Shown here: piece by piece, positions 33,619 to 44,085 of the stretch
Layout: every line of letters starts with the position of its first letter
Numbering within the stretch: position 1 is the stretch's first letter
From: Microdochium bolleyi
Lineage: Eukaryota > Ascomycota > Sordariomycetes > Xylariales > Microdochiaceae
Assembly: GCA_001566295.1 (NCBI GenBank)
Contig: KQ964253.1
Location: forward strand, 930,001 to 994,000
Direction: 5' to 3'
Length of the DNA stretch: 64,000 bases
Notes under the pieces: generated by a model
What the model was told of the DNA's origin: nothing
The model's input: only the letters and a program-made list of their open reading frames with translations
Database searches by the model: none
Position numbers and translations under genes: made by a program

Positions 33619-34269
33619 TTAGGTCTGTGGGGTGTCATGGTTAGCAGCTGCCAGCAGAGTGCGGGATTTTCGGCAGGGCGGTGTTGACGTACGAACTTGG
33701 CCATGAGGGCAACCATGAGATCGAAAAGACCGATGGCCTCGACGAAAGCGAAACCCAGAATGGCGTAAGAGAAGAGCTGGCCACGGAGAGCTGGGTTGCG
33801 GGCAACACCGTTCAGGAGAGCGGCGAAAACAAGACCGATACCGATACCAGCACCGGTAAGACCGATGGCGGCGGCACCCATACCCAGGTTCTTGGAGACC
33901 TCAACCATGGCGTTGGCAATCTCGGAAGAGTAGGCACGGCGGGTCTGGAAAGCCTGGCGGGTGGAAGCGCTCAGGATCTTGGAGGCCTGCTGGCGCTTGA
34001 CGGTCTGGAAGGGAGTGGCTGTGACGAAGGCCAATGGGTTAGAAAAGTTTTTCTGCGCCTCGACTGCCATTGCAGGACGCCCATTGCCATCGTCGTTGAT
34101 GGATCCGGACTTGGTCGCGATGAAGATGAGGCATTTGCGAAGCTCAAGACATACTGGAGATGGTGCGCTTGGCGGCAGCGGTGGTCATCTGGGCCCGGAT
34201 GGCAGGGCGGGCGACCTTGGAGCCCATGGAGGCAGCGAGCCTGGAGGCGGCGATGCGAGTGGCAGCCAT
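33619..34269 (-). CDS. ATP9: Mitochondrial ATP synthase Fo subunit c (subunit 9), nuclear-encoded precursor
   Basis: Exons are 34269-34155, 34018-33693 and 33624-33619; the last exon is only six bases (Thr plus TAA). The 148-aa precursor has a basic, Ser/Ala-rich presequence (residues 1-67) ending at RRA-YSSEIA, the processing site known for Neurospora, leaving an 81-residue proteolipid. The mature part has two hairpin helices joined by the polar loop RNPALRGQ. The essential proton-carrying Glu of helix 2 is residue 65 of the mature protein (FVEAIGLF). It forms the rotating c-ring of the inner membrane. The joined C terminus reads MAKFT, as in Neurospora. A nuclear ATP9 of this type is typical of filamentous ascomycetes. 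Confidence 0.97.
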
Positions 34270-35704
34270 TGCGATGGTTGTGGATGTGGTGGAGAGGAGT
34301 GAGGTGATGGACGTGGAGGCAGGAGCTACGAGCTTGATGGAGGTGAAAAGTTGAACAAAGCCGACGTTGGGAGAGGGAGAAGGGAAAAGGGAAGGGAAAG
34401 CTTCGGAGCGGAGGAACGTGAGAGGACTGGCGTTAGCCGACACCAGGGGCCAGGGCAGGTCGAAGCCGCCGGGCGGGAACAGCTTGGTCCAAGTCTCCCC
34501 TCTGGACCTCTCACTGTCCTGCTGGACGACCAAAAGGCCGTGAGGATGGGTCAAGAGGCCTATGATGGGGACAATCCGCACGGAGTGGGACCGCCAGAAT
34601 ACCCAAGGCTGTCCTCGATTTTTTTTTTCTTTAAATGTTGGACTACCTAAAGCAGACAAGGCTGGGGTTGTCCCATGGCGGCGACGGGTGCAAAGCCTCG
34701 GACAATACCGGGACGCTGCCGGTGGTGATTTAACCTGCGGCTTTTTCGACTATCGCGTCCTGCTTGGCGGCCCATGAGTCGTGCACGGGCACCTGGCTGT
34801 CAGACACCATCAGTTGGATAGAAGTTGGACAGCCAATCCTGTCGCTGGTTGCGACTCTTGGGAATGGACATATGACTCAGGATGCGTTGCTGACCTTGCA
34901 GCTGATCCTTTGTGCTACCACACGAGATTGATCAAGAGCGGCGCTGGTTCGCGTGGTCTTGTTACGAAAGGACAGCCATGTTGTTGGGCTCAACCGGTGC
35001 CGGCCTGGCCCGGGCTGATGAACACAATTGTCTCTGGCAGTCGAGGGGAACCTCTGAAAATTTTGGGTCGGGCCAGGTCCCAAAGACTTGGCTGGCTGGC
35101 TGCCGGGCAGCTGCAACCTTAACCGTGGGTACAGGCGCGGGCGGCACTTTGAGGCGCGCGACAGGTACATGGCATCTGCGTGTCTTTGAACCCAAGCCCG
35201 CCCCCCCAAAAAGTTACCGCTCGCCCGAGAGGTCAACAGAAAAAGGGTGGGGGCCCTTCCGTCATTCTATCCTTTGAGACTGCCGTGGGGCTGCAGGGTA
35301 GCTCCAGCGCCTTCCATGCAGCGTGGCATACAATGAACGCGCTAGACCAGTACTAGATATGGGTGAGCTGGGTGCTTTCCGCCGTGTGAACAGAGCCCAT
35401 CCATCCATGATTTCTTGGAACCGAACCTCCGAGAACTTGGCTCTGAGGCCCCCTTGCCTGGCGTATGCCAGCCTCATCTGACACGTCTACAAGTCAACAA
35501 GAACTTTGGGGCTCCGTGGGAGGTATTACCTTCACGGCGAGGCTGCGAGTGCTTGCCACTGGTCGTCGTTATCCGACTAGTTACACCTGTGCACGAGAAA
35601 CATGACTCGCACGGCGCTCGGCTTGTTCCCATCTGTCATCTGCCTCTTTTTCTTTCCTTATGTGCAAGTTTTCGGGCCGCGAGCGGCTTCTGCGGAAGTA
35701 TGAA

Positions 35705-35717
35705 GGGGGGGGGGGGG
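35705..35717 (+). repeat. G13 homopolymer
   Basis: Thirteen consecutive G residues, about 300 bases before the much longer G tract. Confidence 0.8.
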
Positions 35718-36017
35718 ATTGCCACTGTACTGCATTGCTCGCATTGGCCCTTTTAGACTTTTTTTTGCGTGTCTCGGCTCTCTTGCTGGACAAGCTTTTG
35801 ATCCCCCCTGGGGTAATATATGATCTGCCCTTGTGTTGGAGGTTTGCATGGACGCATGTGGTAGAGTAGTAGCGAGGACGGAAAGTCTCTCTGGGTGATG
35901 GCATACAGTCATCATATGCGATGCTTTCATACATCATTTTGCGCTGCTGGGCATGACACCGGGGGCCGCATGTGGAAGTTGCTCAGACAGGCTCCCCTCC
36001 ATCTGGATGGTGCGGAA

Positions 36018-36040
36018 GGGGGGGGGGGGGGGGGGGGGGG

Positions 36041-36091
<51 letters not shown>
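36018..36091 (+). repeat. 74-base poly-G tract interrupted by one C
   Basis: G23, a single C at 36041, then G50. It can form stacked G-quadruplexes on the plus strand. The length is exceptional for a fungal chromosome and may be inflated or artificial in sequencing with chemistry that calls no-signal as G. Confidence 0.85.
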
Positions 36092-36093
<2 letters not shown>

Positions 36094-37363
36094 GCATACG
36101 CGAGTATTGTAGGCTTCACTTTCCGAACGACAGGAAGAAGCTAGCTTATATGGCTTGAGCAGCTGTACGTACTTCCACTCACTCTGGGGTTACAGGCGTG
36201 CCCCCTTTGATAACGCCCCAGTATGGATATTTGCCATTGCGTTCACAGGTATGGTAATTGGTATCACGCTGCCGCGCTCCCTTGCGTGTTGTTCACTTGT
36301 TGGTGTTGTTGTTGTTGCACGCTCGGCGCCGTCGATGCTTTGACACGCCTTGACAGGGGAACAGTAACTGCCATTGCCTGGGCCTTGCTGCGATTTCGCG
36401 TCATCCCGTGGCTCGCGTGGGACAGCCGGGCGCCCCTCTCGAAGTCACATCAATCCCGCTTGCAAGCGCCACGGAGGGCGACCGTAGGCATGTAGACGTG
36501 GACGCATGCGTCATGTCCTGTATCCAGCGTGGTATCGCTGGGCAAATACGACGCAACTGGTAGCACCGGGGCTCGGAGATGGTTCCCCAAGGCCGATCCT
36601 GAACACATGACAGCCTCGCAAGGCTCTTGATACGAATCACGAGCTTATGGAGTCTTCGTGAAACAACTGGATGTGCACCCCTTGGTAACTTACAAGCATA
36701 TTGGGCGTGAAACCACAAAGGAGACTCAAGCTGAAGTTATGGCGAGAAATGAATGCAAGTCAAGAGCCCATACTAACGGGTTCTCAAGAATGCAAGAGTG
36801 TTGTTCAGTATACGTAGTACCGGCCGGGTGGTTTTGCTGAACGAACATCGAAAAGGCTTAAGCTTGGAACGACGGCAGGTTCAAGACGCGTACGTGCATA
36901 ACGAAACAAGTATGTCTATGGTGCATGTTCGCGTGCTGCGATATTATATCGATCACAGCTTACTCTACTGTACAGACCCCTTGTACAGTGGCCAGAAGCC
37001 TTCCGATATCCGAAGTGAATTACATTTGCACGCAGGATTGCAAGTCACGGTAAAAGTCCTTGCAGCCCCGCATCTCAGCCCCCAAGAGATACAGACAAAA
37101 GTCCAGTAGAGAGTCCTACACGATACGAAACGGTCAGAGACATGCGAGGATTGGCTTGCACGTCACGATGTGTTGCAATCATGTCATCTGCAAGAAAACC
37201 CGGCTCGCCAGCCCGGCCCCGGAGAACCTAGATCCCGGCTTCCCCACCAGCACGCTTTCATAACCAAAAGCGGCAGTTTCTCAGCGGGAGGCCCGACCGG
37301 CGGTCTCAGGCACGCACTTTCGGAGCCGTTCTATCCCCACTTTGCCCGCGCGGCCCGGCCTGA

Positions 37364-37484
37364 TTTATAAGCCGGGCGCGGAGACATTTAACAGTGGCCA
37401 TCCCGGCTGCGACCACGGCGGCGGCGGCGACGACCTCGACGACAGCGGCACCACAGGCAGCAGTTCTTGATCATCACCTATTGG
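37364..37484 (+). promoter_or_regulatory. Putative core promoter of the DsbA-like gene (TATA and CCAAT elements)
   Basis: TTTATAA at 37364-37370 and a reverse CCAAT box (ATTGG, 37480-37484) lie 245 and 125 bases upstream of the ATG, followed by a CA-rich leader. Motif matches only. Confidence 0.3.
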
Positions 37485-37608
37485 CTGAAAAGCATCTACC
37501 CTAAAGCCTATAACAAACACAGCTCGATCTTCACAACCGCTGACACTGCGCTGTTATTCATCACCACAACTTGACAGAAAAAGCTCCAACCGGACAAGTA
37601 CAGCAACA

Positions 37609-38369
37609 ATGACAAACTTCAAAGTCAACATCATCTCGGACACCGTGTGCCCTTGGGTGAGTTCACCAGATCAGAACAAACGCCCACTTCCCAGAGGGAG
37701 CCAGGTCCATAAACGAAAGAAAAAAGTCCTCCATACTGACCATCCTCAAACCAGTGCTATGTCGGCAAGAAGCGCCTCGACCAGGCCATCGAGCTGTACC
37801 GCAGGGTCTACCCGGGCGGCAAGGACGACACGTTCACCGTGTCCTGGTTCCCGTTCTACCTGGATCCCACGAGCCCCAAGGTCGGGATCCCCCTGCGGGA
37901 GCGCATGGCCATGCGCTTCGGGGCCGACGCCATCCCGCGGATGCACGAGCGCCTCACGACCATCGGGTCCGAGGTGGGCATCAGCTTCAAGTTCGACGCG
38001 CGGATCGGCAACACGCGCGACTCGCACCGCGTGATCCAGCTCGGCAAGACCAAAGGCAGCGAGGTCGAGAACAAGGTCGTGCTGGAGCTGTTCAAGTCGT
38101 ACTTTGAGGGCAACGGGGACATCACCTCGTGGGACGACCTGACCGCTGCGGCGGAGAAGGCCGGGCTGGACAGGGGCGAGGTAAGGGAGTGGCTGGAGAG
38201 CGGCAAGGGAGGGGCCGAGGTCGATGCCGAGGTCAAGGAGGCCCAGGCGAGGGACATCCACGGGGTGCCGCACTTTACGGTGCAGGACCGGTATGAGATT
38301 GGTGGTGCGCAGACGCCAGAGGAGTTCCTCCAGGTGTTTGACCAGATTAAGCGTGCGGAGGCCAAGTAG
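37609..38369 (+). CDS. DsbA/FrnE-like thioredoxin-fold oxidoreductase
   Basis: Exons are 37609-37656 and 37755-38369; 220 aa. After the strand FKVNIISDTVCPW the intron falls exactly inside the active-site motif, giving CPW|C and then YVGKKRL. This matches the DSBA-like thioredoxin domain (FrnE / 2-hydroxychromene-2-carboxylate isomerase group), which has a CPWC or SPWC at this place. A helical insertion follows (residues about 55-165), then GVPHFTVQDRYEIGGAQTPEEF, containing the cis-Pro loop (VP) and the last strand and helix of the thioredoxin fold. No signal peptide is seen, so it should be cytosolic. A thiol-disulfide or glutathione-dependent reaction is likely; the substrate is unknown. 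The 3' end faces the SPC34 3' end 160 bases away. Confidence 0.9.
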
Positions 38370-38529
38370 AGCCGTGGCGAAGAGAGGGGCATAGACAAAT
38401 GGATTTCGACATCTTTTCATGGAATCAAGCATGCGGGAAGAAAACAAAACATGGGGTATCATTCGCACTGCAGAGAAAAACTACTGTCATCGCCGTGACA
38501 TCTGTCGTGAGGGTTTTGGCTCAACACAT

Positions 38530-39374
38530 TTACATGTGGAGCAAGCCCCCAAGGTCTTTCTCCATGGCCCGAAGGCGCTCCTGCAGTTCCCTCTTCTTCT
38601 TGTCCAGTTCCCGGACCTCTTCCTCCTCCCGCCTCAGGTCTTCCTGCGTCAATATGTCTGCATCACCCTCTGTGGCCCCAGCTTCCTCGTCCTCGTCGTC
38701 CAGCCAGTGATCCTTGTTCAAGCGTGCCAGTTCCTCTGCTTGCTCAGCGACCTTGTTCTCGTAGTATACCAGCGTGCTTCGAATGTTGGTATGCTTTGAC
38801 CGCTGTGATGGTATCCTCTCAAGGGCGCCAGGGAGCGGGTACACGCCGCACAGCTTCTCGGCTCCGCGCAGTAGTACCTCGACGTCAACATCGCCCTTGG
38901 CGCCACCGGCAGCCCGGCGCTCGCTCCGACGGATCTGGTCGTGCAGCACGCCGCCCAGCACCGCAGTGACCGCTGTGTGTCGTCTCGGGGCCGCGCCACC
39001 GGCCGCTCTCCCAGACGCACTACCGGAGGTGGTCACCTCGCCGGACGCCACATTGAAGACAGTCTGCCTCCGCGAGGACTTTCCCTGCTCGGCAGGGTCC
39101 GGGATGGGTGCGGTCACAGGCGGAGGCGGGGGTGGCACTGAGAAGAGGGCCCTCTCGTGCGGTTCCGTGTCTCGGATCAGGGAGGTGATGTCGTGGTTCG
39201 AGAGGAGGGCGTTGGTGAAGATCTTGGGCTGTGGAAAGCTGTTCAAGAACCCCGAGTTGGGTCAGCACTGAGAGCTGGGATGCCCGCATCTATGCAGAGG
39301 ACGTACGGTAGACTGTCAATGCCCTGGCAGGAAATGGCAATCTGCTCAAAGTGAGCAGAGAGGAGATGTGACAT
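38530..39374 (-). CDS. SPC34: DASH (Dam1) complex subunit Spc34
   Basis: Exons are 39374-39307 and 39238-38530 on the minus strand (phase 2 intron); 258 aa. The joined N terminus reads FEQIAISCQGIDSLPFPQPK, then IFTNALLSNHDITSLIRDTE and HERALFSV, which is the conserved Spc34 block. A Pro-rich stretch and a variable Ala/Gly/Arg region follow. The last third is coiled coil (LVYYENKVAEQAEELARL and EEEVRELDKKKRELQERL). Spc34 is part of the ten-subunit fungal DASH ring that couples kinetochores to spindle microtubules. The gene is fungus-specific. The ATG at 39374 is the one that precedes the conserved SCQxI motif; the single short intron removes an in-frame-looking but unconserved stretch. Confidence 0.92.
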
Positions 39375-41686
39375 TGTTGTTTGTCAGGCGCAGCTGCTGC
39401 GAGTTGCCTCGGCAGCACTACGGGTTGGTGTCGTCAGTGTGGCGCGGACGAGTGCTGGCGACGTTGTCGTCGGTGTCGTGTGGTTGGCGCCCCGTGACGA
39501 GCGCGTTGGCGTTGTCGTGGTTGCGAGTGGTGGGGTGCTTGGGTTGATGTCAACATGCCCCGAAGGTTGGTGGAACAACCCCACAATGGCATTGAGTTGT
39601 CAACTACTTCAACTCCCGGCTTGGCAGGCCCGAACCCTGAGGCCTTGAATGTTCAGCGTTCCCGAGGCCACTCCACTTCTTCGACTTGCGCATCGTCACC
39701 GTGAACGACGCTCACCGCCGCCGTGCACTTGCGCAGGTACTGCATGCCAGCCCCCATCTACTCCGTCGCTGCCGCTGGCCAGCCTGCACGACACGCCCGG
39801 CTAGACTAGCCTCCTGCGTTGCCTGATCTACGGCCACCTCCGGCCAACAGACGGTGAGTTGTTGTCTAGACGTGGGATGGAGACTCCGTGACTCGCTCGA
39901 GCTAGCAGTGCGCCCCTGTAGATCAGGCTGGAAGGCCGCCCAGTCGGCTATCGTCCGGGGAGGAGGCTTCGGCCATCAACTTCTGACACGGGGAACAGGC
40001 TACGACAATGCAGCGGCACTAATGACTACGTACGCGTACGGATTAGGTGTCATCTCATGCTAGAGCCAGCTCATCGGTGCTGAAACAATGAGTTGGACTC
40101 CAGCAGCTGGACGCATGATGGAGCTGTGCACGCTTGTGCCGGCCAATGGCTCGTGCCTTGAAGAATATTCAGGCCAACGGGGACAATTGGTTTCCTCCAC
40201 TGTCTGTCATGTCGTGGAAGCAGTCGTCCAGCTGGGCACTGCGGTCCTGGCAATCTGGACCGACCTCCATGCTTTCGACAATACGACTACGCGCGTCTGC
40301 CATGTGATCTATCCAACTAATGTTTGACTTATGCATGTGAAGCTCCAAGGTTGCAACCAGTGTCGCCTGGTGCAGCTTGCTTGACCGCTCCGTGCCTCCC
40401 TTGCCCGTTGCTCCCGTCGCCAGATAGGGCAGGCTAGCGTCCGTACTTTAGTTTGATGACATCGGAACTGCTGCTTCCAAGGTTTGCTTTATATACATGT
40501 GTGTCCGGCTTCGAGGTGGACGACGCCCGAATTCACATCCTGTCCTGCAATCGCACTCTTTCACCTCGCCGTCCCAGACACCCGACGCAGCGCAGCCTCA
40601 CATCGGCCACAGCCGTGGCGGCGGACCAGCAACGCTCTGGGCGTGTTGCTGCCCAAAACCCGCATTTCGCCGACGACGCCTGTCCCTCCTCTCTCCTCCC
40701 ACCCTCTCCCGCTTATGCACGCCGCCCCTCTCGTCGAGTCCCGTCCTCGATAACGCATCTCATCGCCCTCTCACAGTCGAGCCGCAGCAGCATTGGCCGT
40801 GCCGACCCCTCCATCCTCTGCCATCGGGCTTCTTGCACAACACCGCGGAGTCAGCACAACACCGCGAAGTGCTGCTGTCGACACCCCCTCCCGTCTCTCA
40901 CGCATATGAGATTTGGCAATCCGCACAATCCCTCCATGGTGTCTCGACCCGTCAACCCCCGCTATGAACCCCCAATCCGGACGATCGTCCCTACCCAGCC
41001 GCTTCTCTGAGCTTCTTTTCTTATTTTTGTAATCCTTGCTGCAGTCCCAGTGTTCTGTTCCTTCCATCATCTGCGCCCAAGGCCCAGGCTCTACCCTGCT
41101 TGGACCAGCCCAAGGAGAATCTGCATCCATCCTGGTCGACAACTCAGCACCGAGGAGGGGAACCGTACACGGGCCTGGTCCACCACACGAAAAGTCAAAT
41201 ATAGTCGCACGCACACCTACAGGCTCAACAGCGACTATTACCTACTTCACTTACGATCGCTTTCTTGCGTGCTCTGTCGGAAACATTGCTCGCCCAAAAC
41301 GATCATCCACCGGCAACGCACAGAGATCACCACCAAGCTTCTCACTGTCGTTGCACGCGAGGCACGACTCCAGGGCACGCCGACTCCTCGCGCCACCACT
41401 AACCAGCCTGATCCCGTCATTATCGTGGTGGGCTGGTGTGCGTATCGTGTCTCGATTCTTGCGGCTTCCAAGTATCATGACCAGTCTTCGAAGTACGATT
41501 TATTCTCCTCGTCGGAGACTAGTCCTTGGCTGGCTTTTAACGCCCTGAACCGTGCAGCCCCTCCACCACCGACTCAATCTATCCTTGCGAAGTTTGGCCC
41601 CGCGGTCCAACCCCACACTCAGCGCCTGATAAGAGCGCCTGCGCCGCGAAGCCGTCCCACGACTCCTGCCGAGAGCATAGCTCGTT
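39375..41686. other. 2.3 kb intergenic region with long C/T-rich leader
   Basis: The right 1.2 kb is C/T-rich with several overlapping frames (40456-41010, 41036-41548, 41050-41694), which looks like a long 5' leader or several upstream frames before the acidic protein gene. A TTTATATACA element lies at 40488. No gene is supported. Confidence 0.45.
40488..40497 (+). promoter_or_regulatory. TATA-like element upstream of the acidic-protein gene
   Basis: TTTATATACA, about 1.2 kb before the ATG at 41687. If used, it implies an unusually long leader. Motif match only. Confidence 0.25.
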
Positions 41687-42778
41687 ATGCCTAGGGCACC
41701 AAGGCGTAGCGCCGCTGCCCGGCGCCCTGCGGAGCCCACCTCGCCGTCACCGCCCCAGACTCCGACCACAACATCGCCGAAGGCTGGCCGAAAGGCTCCA
41801 CCGCAAACCCGGATGGCCTCGAAGCAGTCGCCAACTGCATCCCGGCGTGGCGTCGCCCCCAAAAACTTGCGGCCGCTCGGCGGCACTCACTTCAGTTACT
41901 CTCGCAATCTGTACGAGGATCTGTCACCGTGCTCCTCCGAGAAAAGTTCTGAAGAAGAGGAGCCCGAGACCGACGACGATGCAAGCGCGAGCGACAAGGC
42001 CGACAAGGTCGCAGGCGATGTGGACGACGACGACGAATCTGGGGATGCCGATGATGACGACGATGATAACCAGGAGACAACTGACGATTCGGAAGACGAA
42101 GAGGAGGAAGACGATTCCGAAGACGATGAGGAGAAGCTCCAAATTCCGGTTTCCAATCCATTCCAGCCCTTGTCGGATCATGTGCCGCCACCATTCGTGG
42201 CCTACACGCGCATTGCTGCCACTATCACAATTGCGGAGGACCACCTGATCATTGAGGACCTCGGAGAATATGAACTCGACAGCGAGGATGGGGAAGTTCT
42301 GCTACCGTATGCCTTCGAGTATCCGGAATCTGAGCCGAGTCGTTCGCGCTCTCGGACCCGCCGAGACCTGGACCCAATGTTCCAGCGCAACTTCGAGGAC
42401 CTCAATCCCTTTGACGACACAGATGATGAATTAGACGAGGACGACGAATTCGAGCGAAACAGGCAAGCTCAACGTATGGAACGGCGCATACGGAGAATGA
42501 AGTCCGGCAGTATCAGTAAACGGACTATCAGCGAGCGAGGCAGCGATTCGGACGGAGAAGACGTACTCCCGTATTGCGAGGCCGCTGATGCTGGCCCATT
42601 GTTCCGCCGGACCCGTCGAAAGACCGACCGCCACAGCATGCAGTTCTCTGGTCAATTTCCCGAACGCATCGAGGAGCTCAAAGAGCCGAATAGCGACGAC
42701 GAGATCATCTTCGAGGATGCCGAGCTATTCGCAAGAGAGTTGCCATTCTGGACCTTCATGGACGTCGATTCTGAATGA
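41687..42778 (+). CDS. Acidic, disordered conserved fungal protein of unknown function
   Basis: Single exon, 363 aa. The N-terminal 60 residues are basic and Pro/Thr/Ser-rich. A strongly acidic block follows (residues about 85-150, runs such as DDDDESGDADDDDDD). The middle (PFVAYTRIAATITIAEDHLI) may be a beta-rich patch. Another acidic segment, NPFDDTDDELDEDDEFERNR, leads to a basic helix (MERRIRRMKSGSISKRT). The C terminus has short, conserved-looking blocks: FRRTRRKTDRHSMQF, PERIEELKEPNSDDE and ARELPFW. A nuclear regulatory or chromatin role would fit the composition, but that is only inference. I do not recognise a domain. The sustained frame, and charge runs that do not simply mirror base composition, support a real gene. 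Confidence 0.8.
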   Translation: MPRAPRRSAAARRPAEPTSPSPPQTPTTTSPKAGRKAPPQTRMASKQSPTASRRGVAPKNLRPLGGTHFSYSRNLYEDLSPCSSEKSSEEEEPETDDDASASDKADKVAGDVDDDDESGDADDDDDDNQETTDDSEDEEEEDDSEDDEEKLQIPVSNPFQPLSDHVPPPFVAYTRIAATITIAEDHLIIEDLGEYELDSEDGEVLLPYAFEYPESEPSRSRSRTRRDLDPMFQRNFEDLNPFDDTDDELDEDDEFERNRQAQRMERRIRRMKSGSISKRTISERGSDSDGEDVLPYCEAADAGPLFRRTRRKTDRHSMQFSGQFPERIEELKEPNSDDEIIFEDAELFARELPFWTFMDVDSE

Positions 42779-44085
42779 GTGTCTCGCAACCACTAGACGC
42801 CCCCGTAACATCAACTGGATTGCAATATTGTCATCGTCCAACAAAGACCGACACCCCGAGGCAGTCTTTCGCAGACCTCTCTTGGCCGATGGTCTCTTTC
42901 TCAGTAACGCTGGCGCGCGCAAGCACCTTGGCTAAATGGCTTTCGTGCCATTCGCGGTGTCAACTGCAATCTCATTCATTGACGACGTCTAAAGCTGGCT
43001 TATCAGCCAAGGGCTAGAAGAACCCATTCCAAAAATGTTGACGTCGATGCGCATGTACGAGCTTCGTTTGACAGCCCACCTCAGCAACTGCTTTCATGAT
43101 ACCATTTCAAGTTACTATATAGACAACGCTCTTGGATTGAGCTGGGCGATGGAGAGCAGATCACGACTGCATGATGAGAACGACTACAACTCAATTTGAT
43201 GATAATGAGAGATATTGCTTAGCTGAATCGCTGAATCGAAAGCGCGCCCTCGGTTGCTTGGGTGCATAGTTGTGCCTGCGTCAAACAGCCCCAAAATGTG
43301 CCACCGGGAGATATTGAGCAATGTAAACTTATGGTCGTCCGCCCATCACTACTGGCGATCCACAAATCGCGACTGGTACCGTTCCAACAACACGGTAGGC
43401 TTAGAGAGTGTCCTGATGGAATGAGAAGATAAAAGGGCCATGGCATGATATTAGCCATCGCTACATGCTCCTCCTGCGCTACCCTTGACTTTGAAGATTA
43501 CATAAACGTGAGAGGAAAGGACCTCGGGAACGTCTGCTTTTGAGGCTTGTCGGAACGGCCATAGTGAAAGGGTTTAGCTTGAAGCCCACAGTTCGGCGAA
43601 AGGTGGGCCCTCGGAAGTGATGGCCTGGGCATGGGTGCAGCTTCGGAGTGCCAGGTCAAGTCTTGCGCCGGCACCAGCCACACGACGGCCAAGCCACGAC
43701 CGATCAGCGACGACGGAGAGACCGCGAGCCAACATTGACATCTTTCTGGGACGACTGCGCTTTGCGCTTGAAAGATCATCTCTCAAATCTATGAGCTTCA
43801 TCTCCTCCTGTAGCCATATCAGCAAGCGACCGCAGCGCAGCCGCCATCAGCGACAAAACGCTCCTTGGAACGCGCGTTTCTCAGCCCTGTCCCCGCCACT
43901 GGTGGTCTGACGCGACTCCATCTCGAACTTCATCACCCCATATAATCCCGACCAATATCCCGGCCAGCCCTCTGCGAATAGAATATCCGAGCGACCAGTC
44001 CGTCCTCTCCGATAAAGACGGGCAGGACAGTGCGACACAGATCCAGCAGTAGCCTGAGCTTGATTGCGCAGACCGATCTGCAGCT
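42779..44085. other. Intergenic region (TAF12 promoter)
   Basis: 1.3 kb without a supported gene. Minus frames at 43881-44282 and 43933-44244 overlap TAF12's start and are shadows. Confidence 0.5.

Larger units (their letters stand above)
34270..37608. other. 3.3 kb intergenic region with poly-G tracts
   Basis: No supported gene. The left end is the ATP9 promoter and leader, purine-rich on the plus strand. A G13 run (35705) and a 74-base G tract (36018) lie in the middle. A TTTATAA element (37364) and a CCAAT box on the minus strand (37480) precede the DsbA-like gene. Confidence 0.5.
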
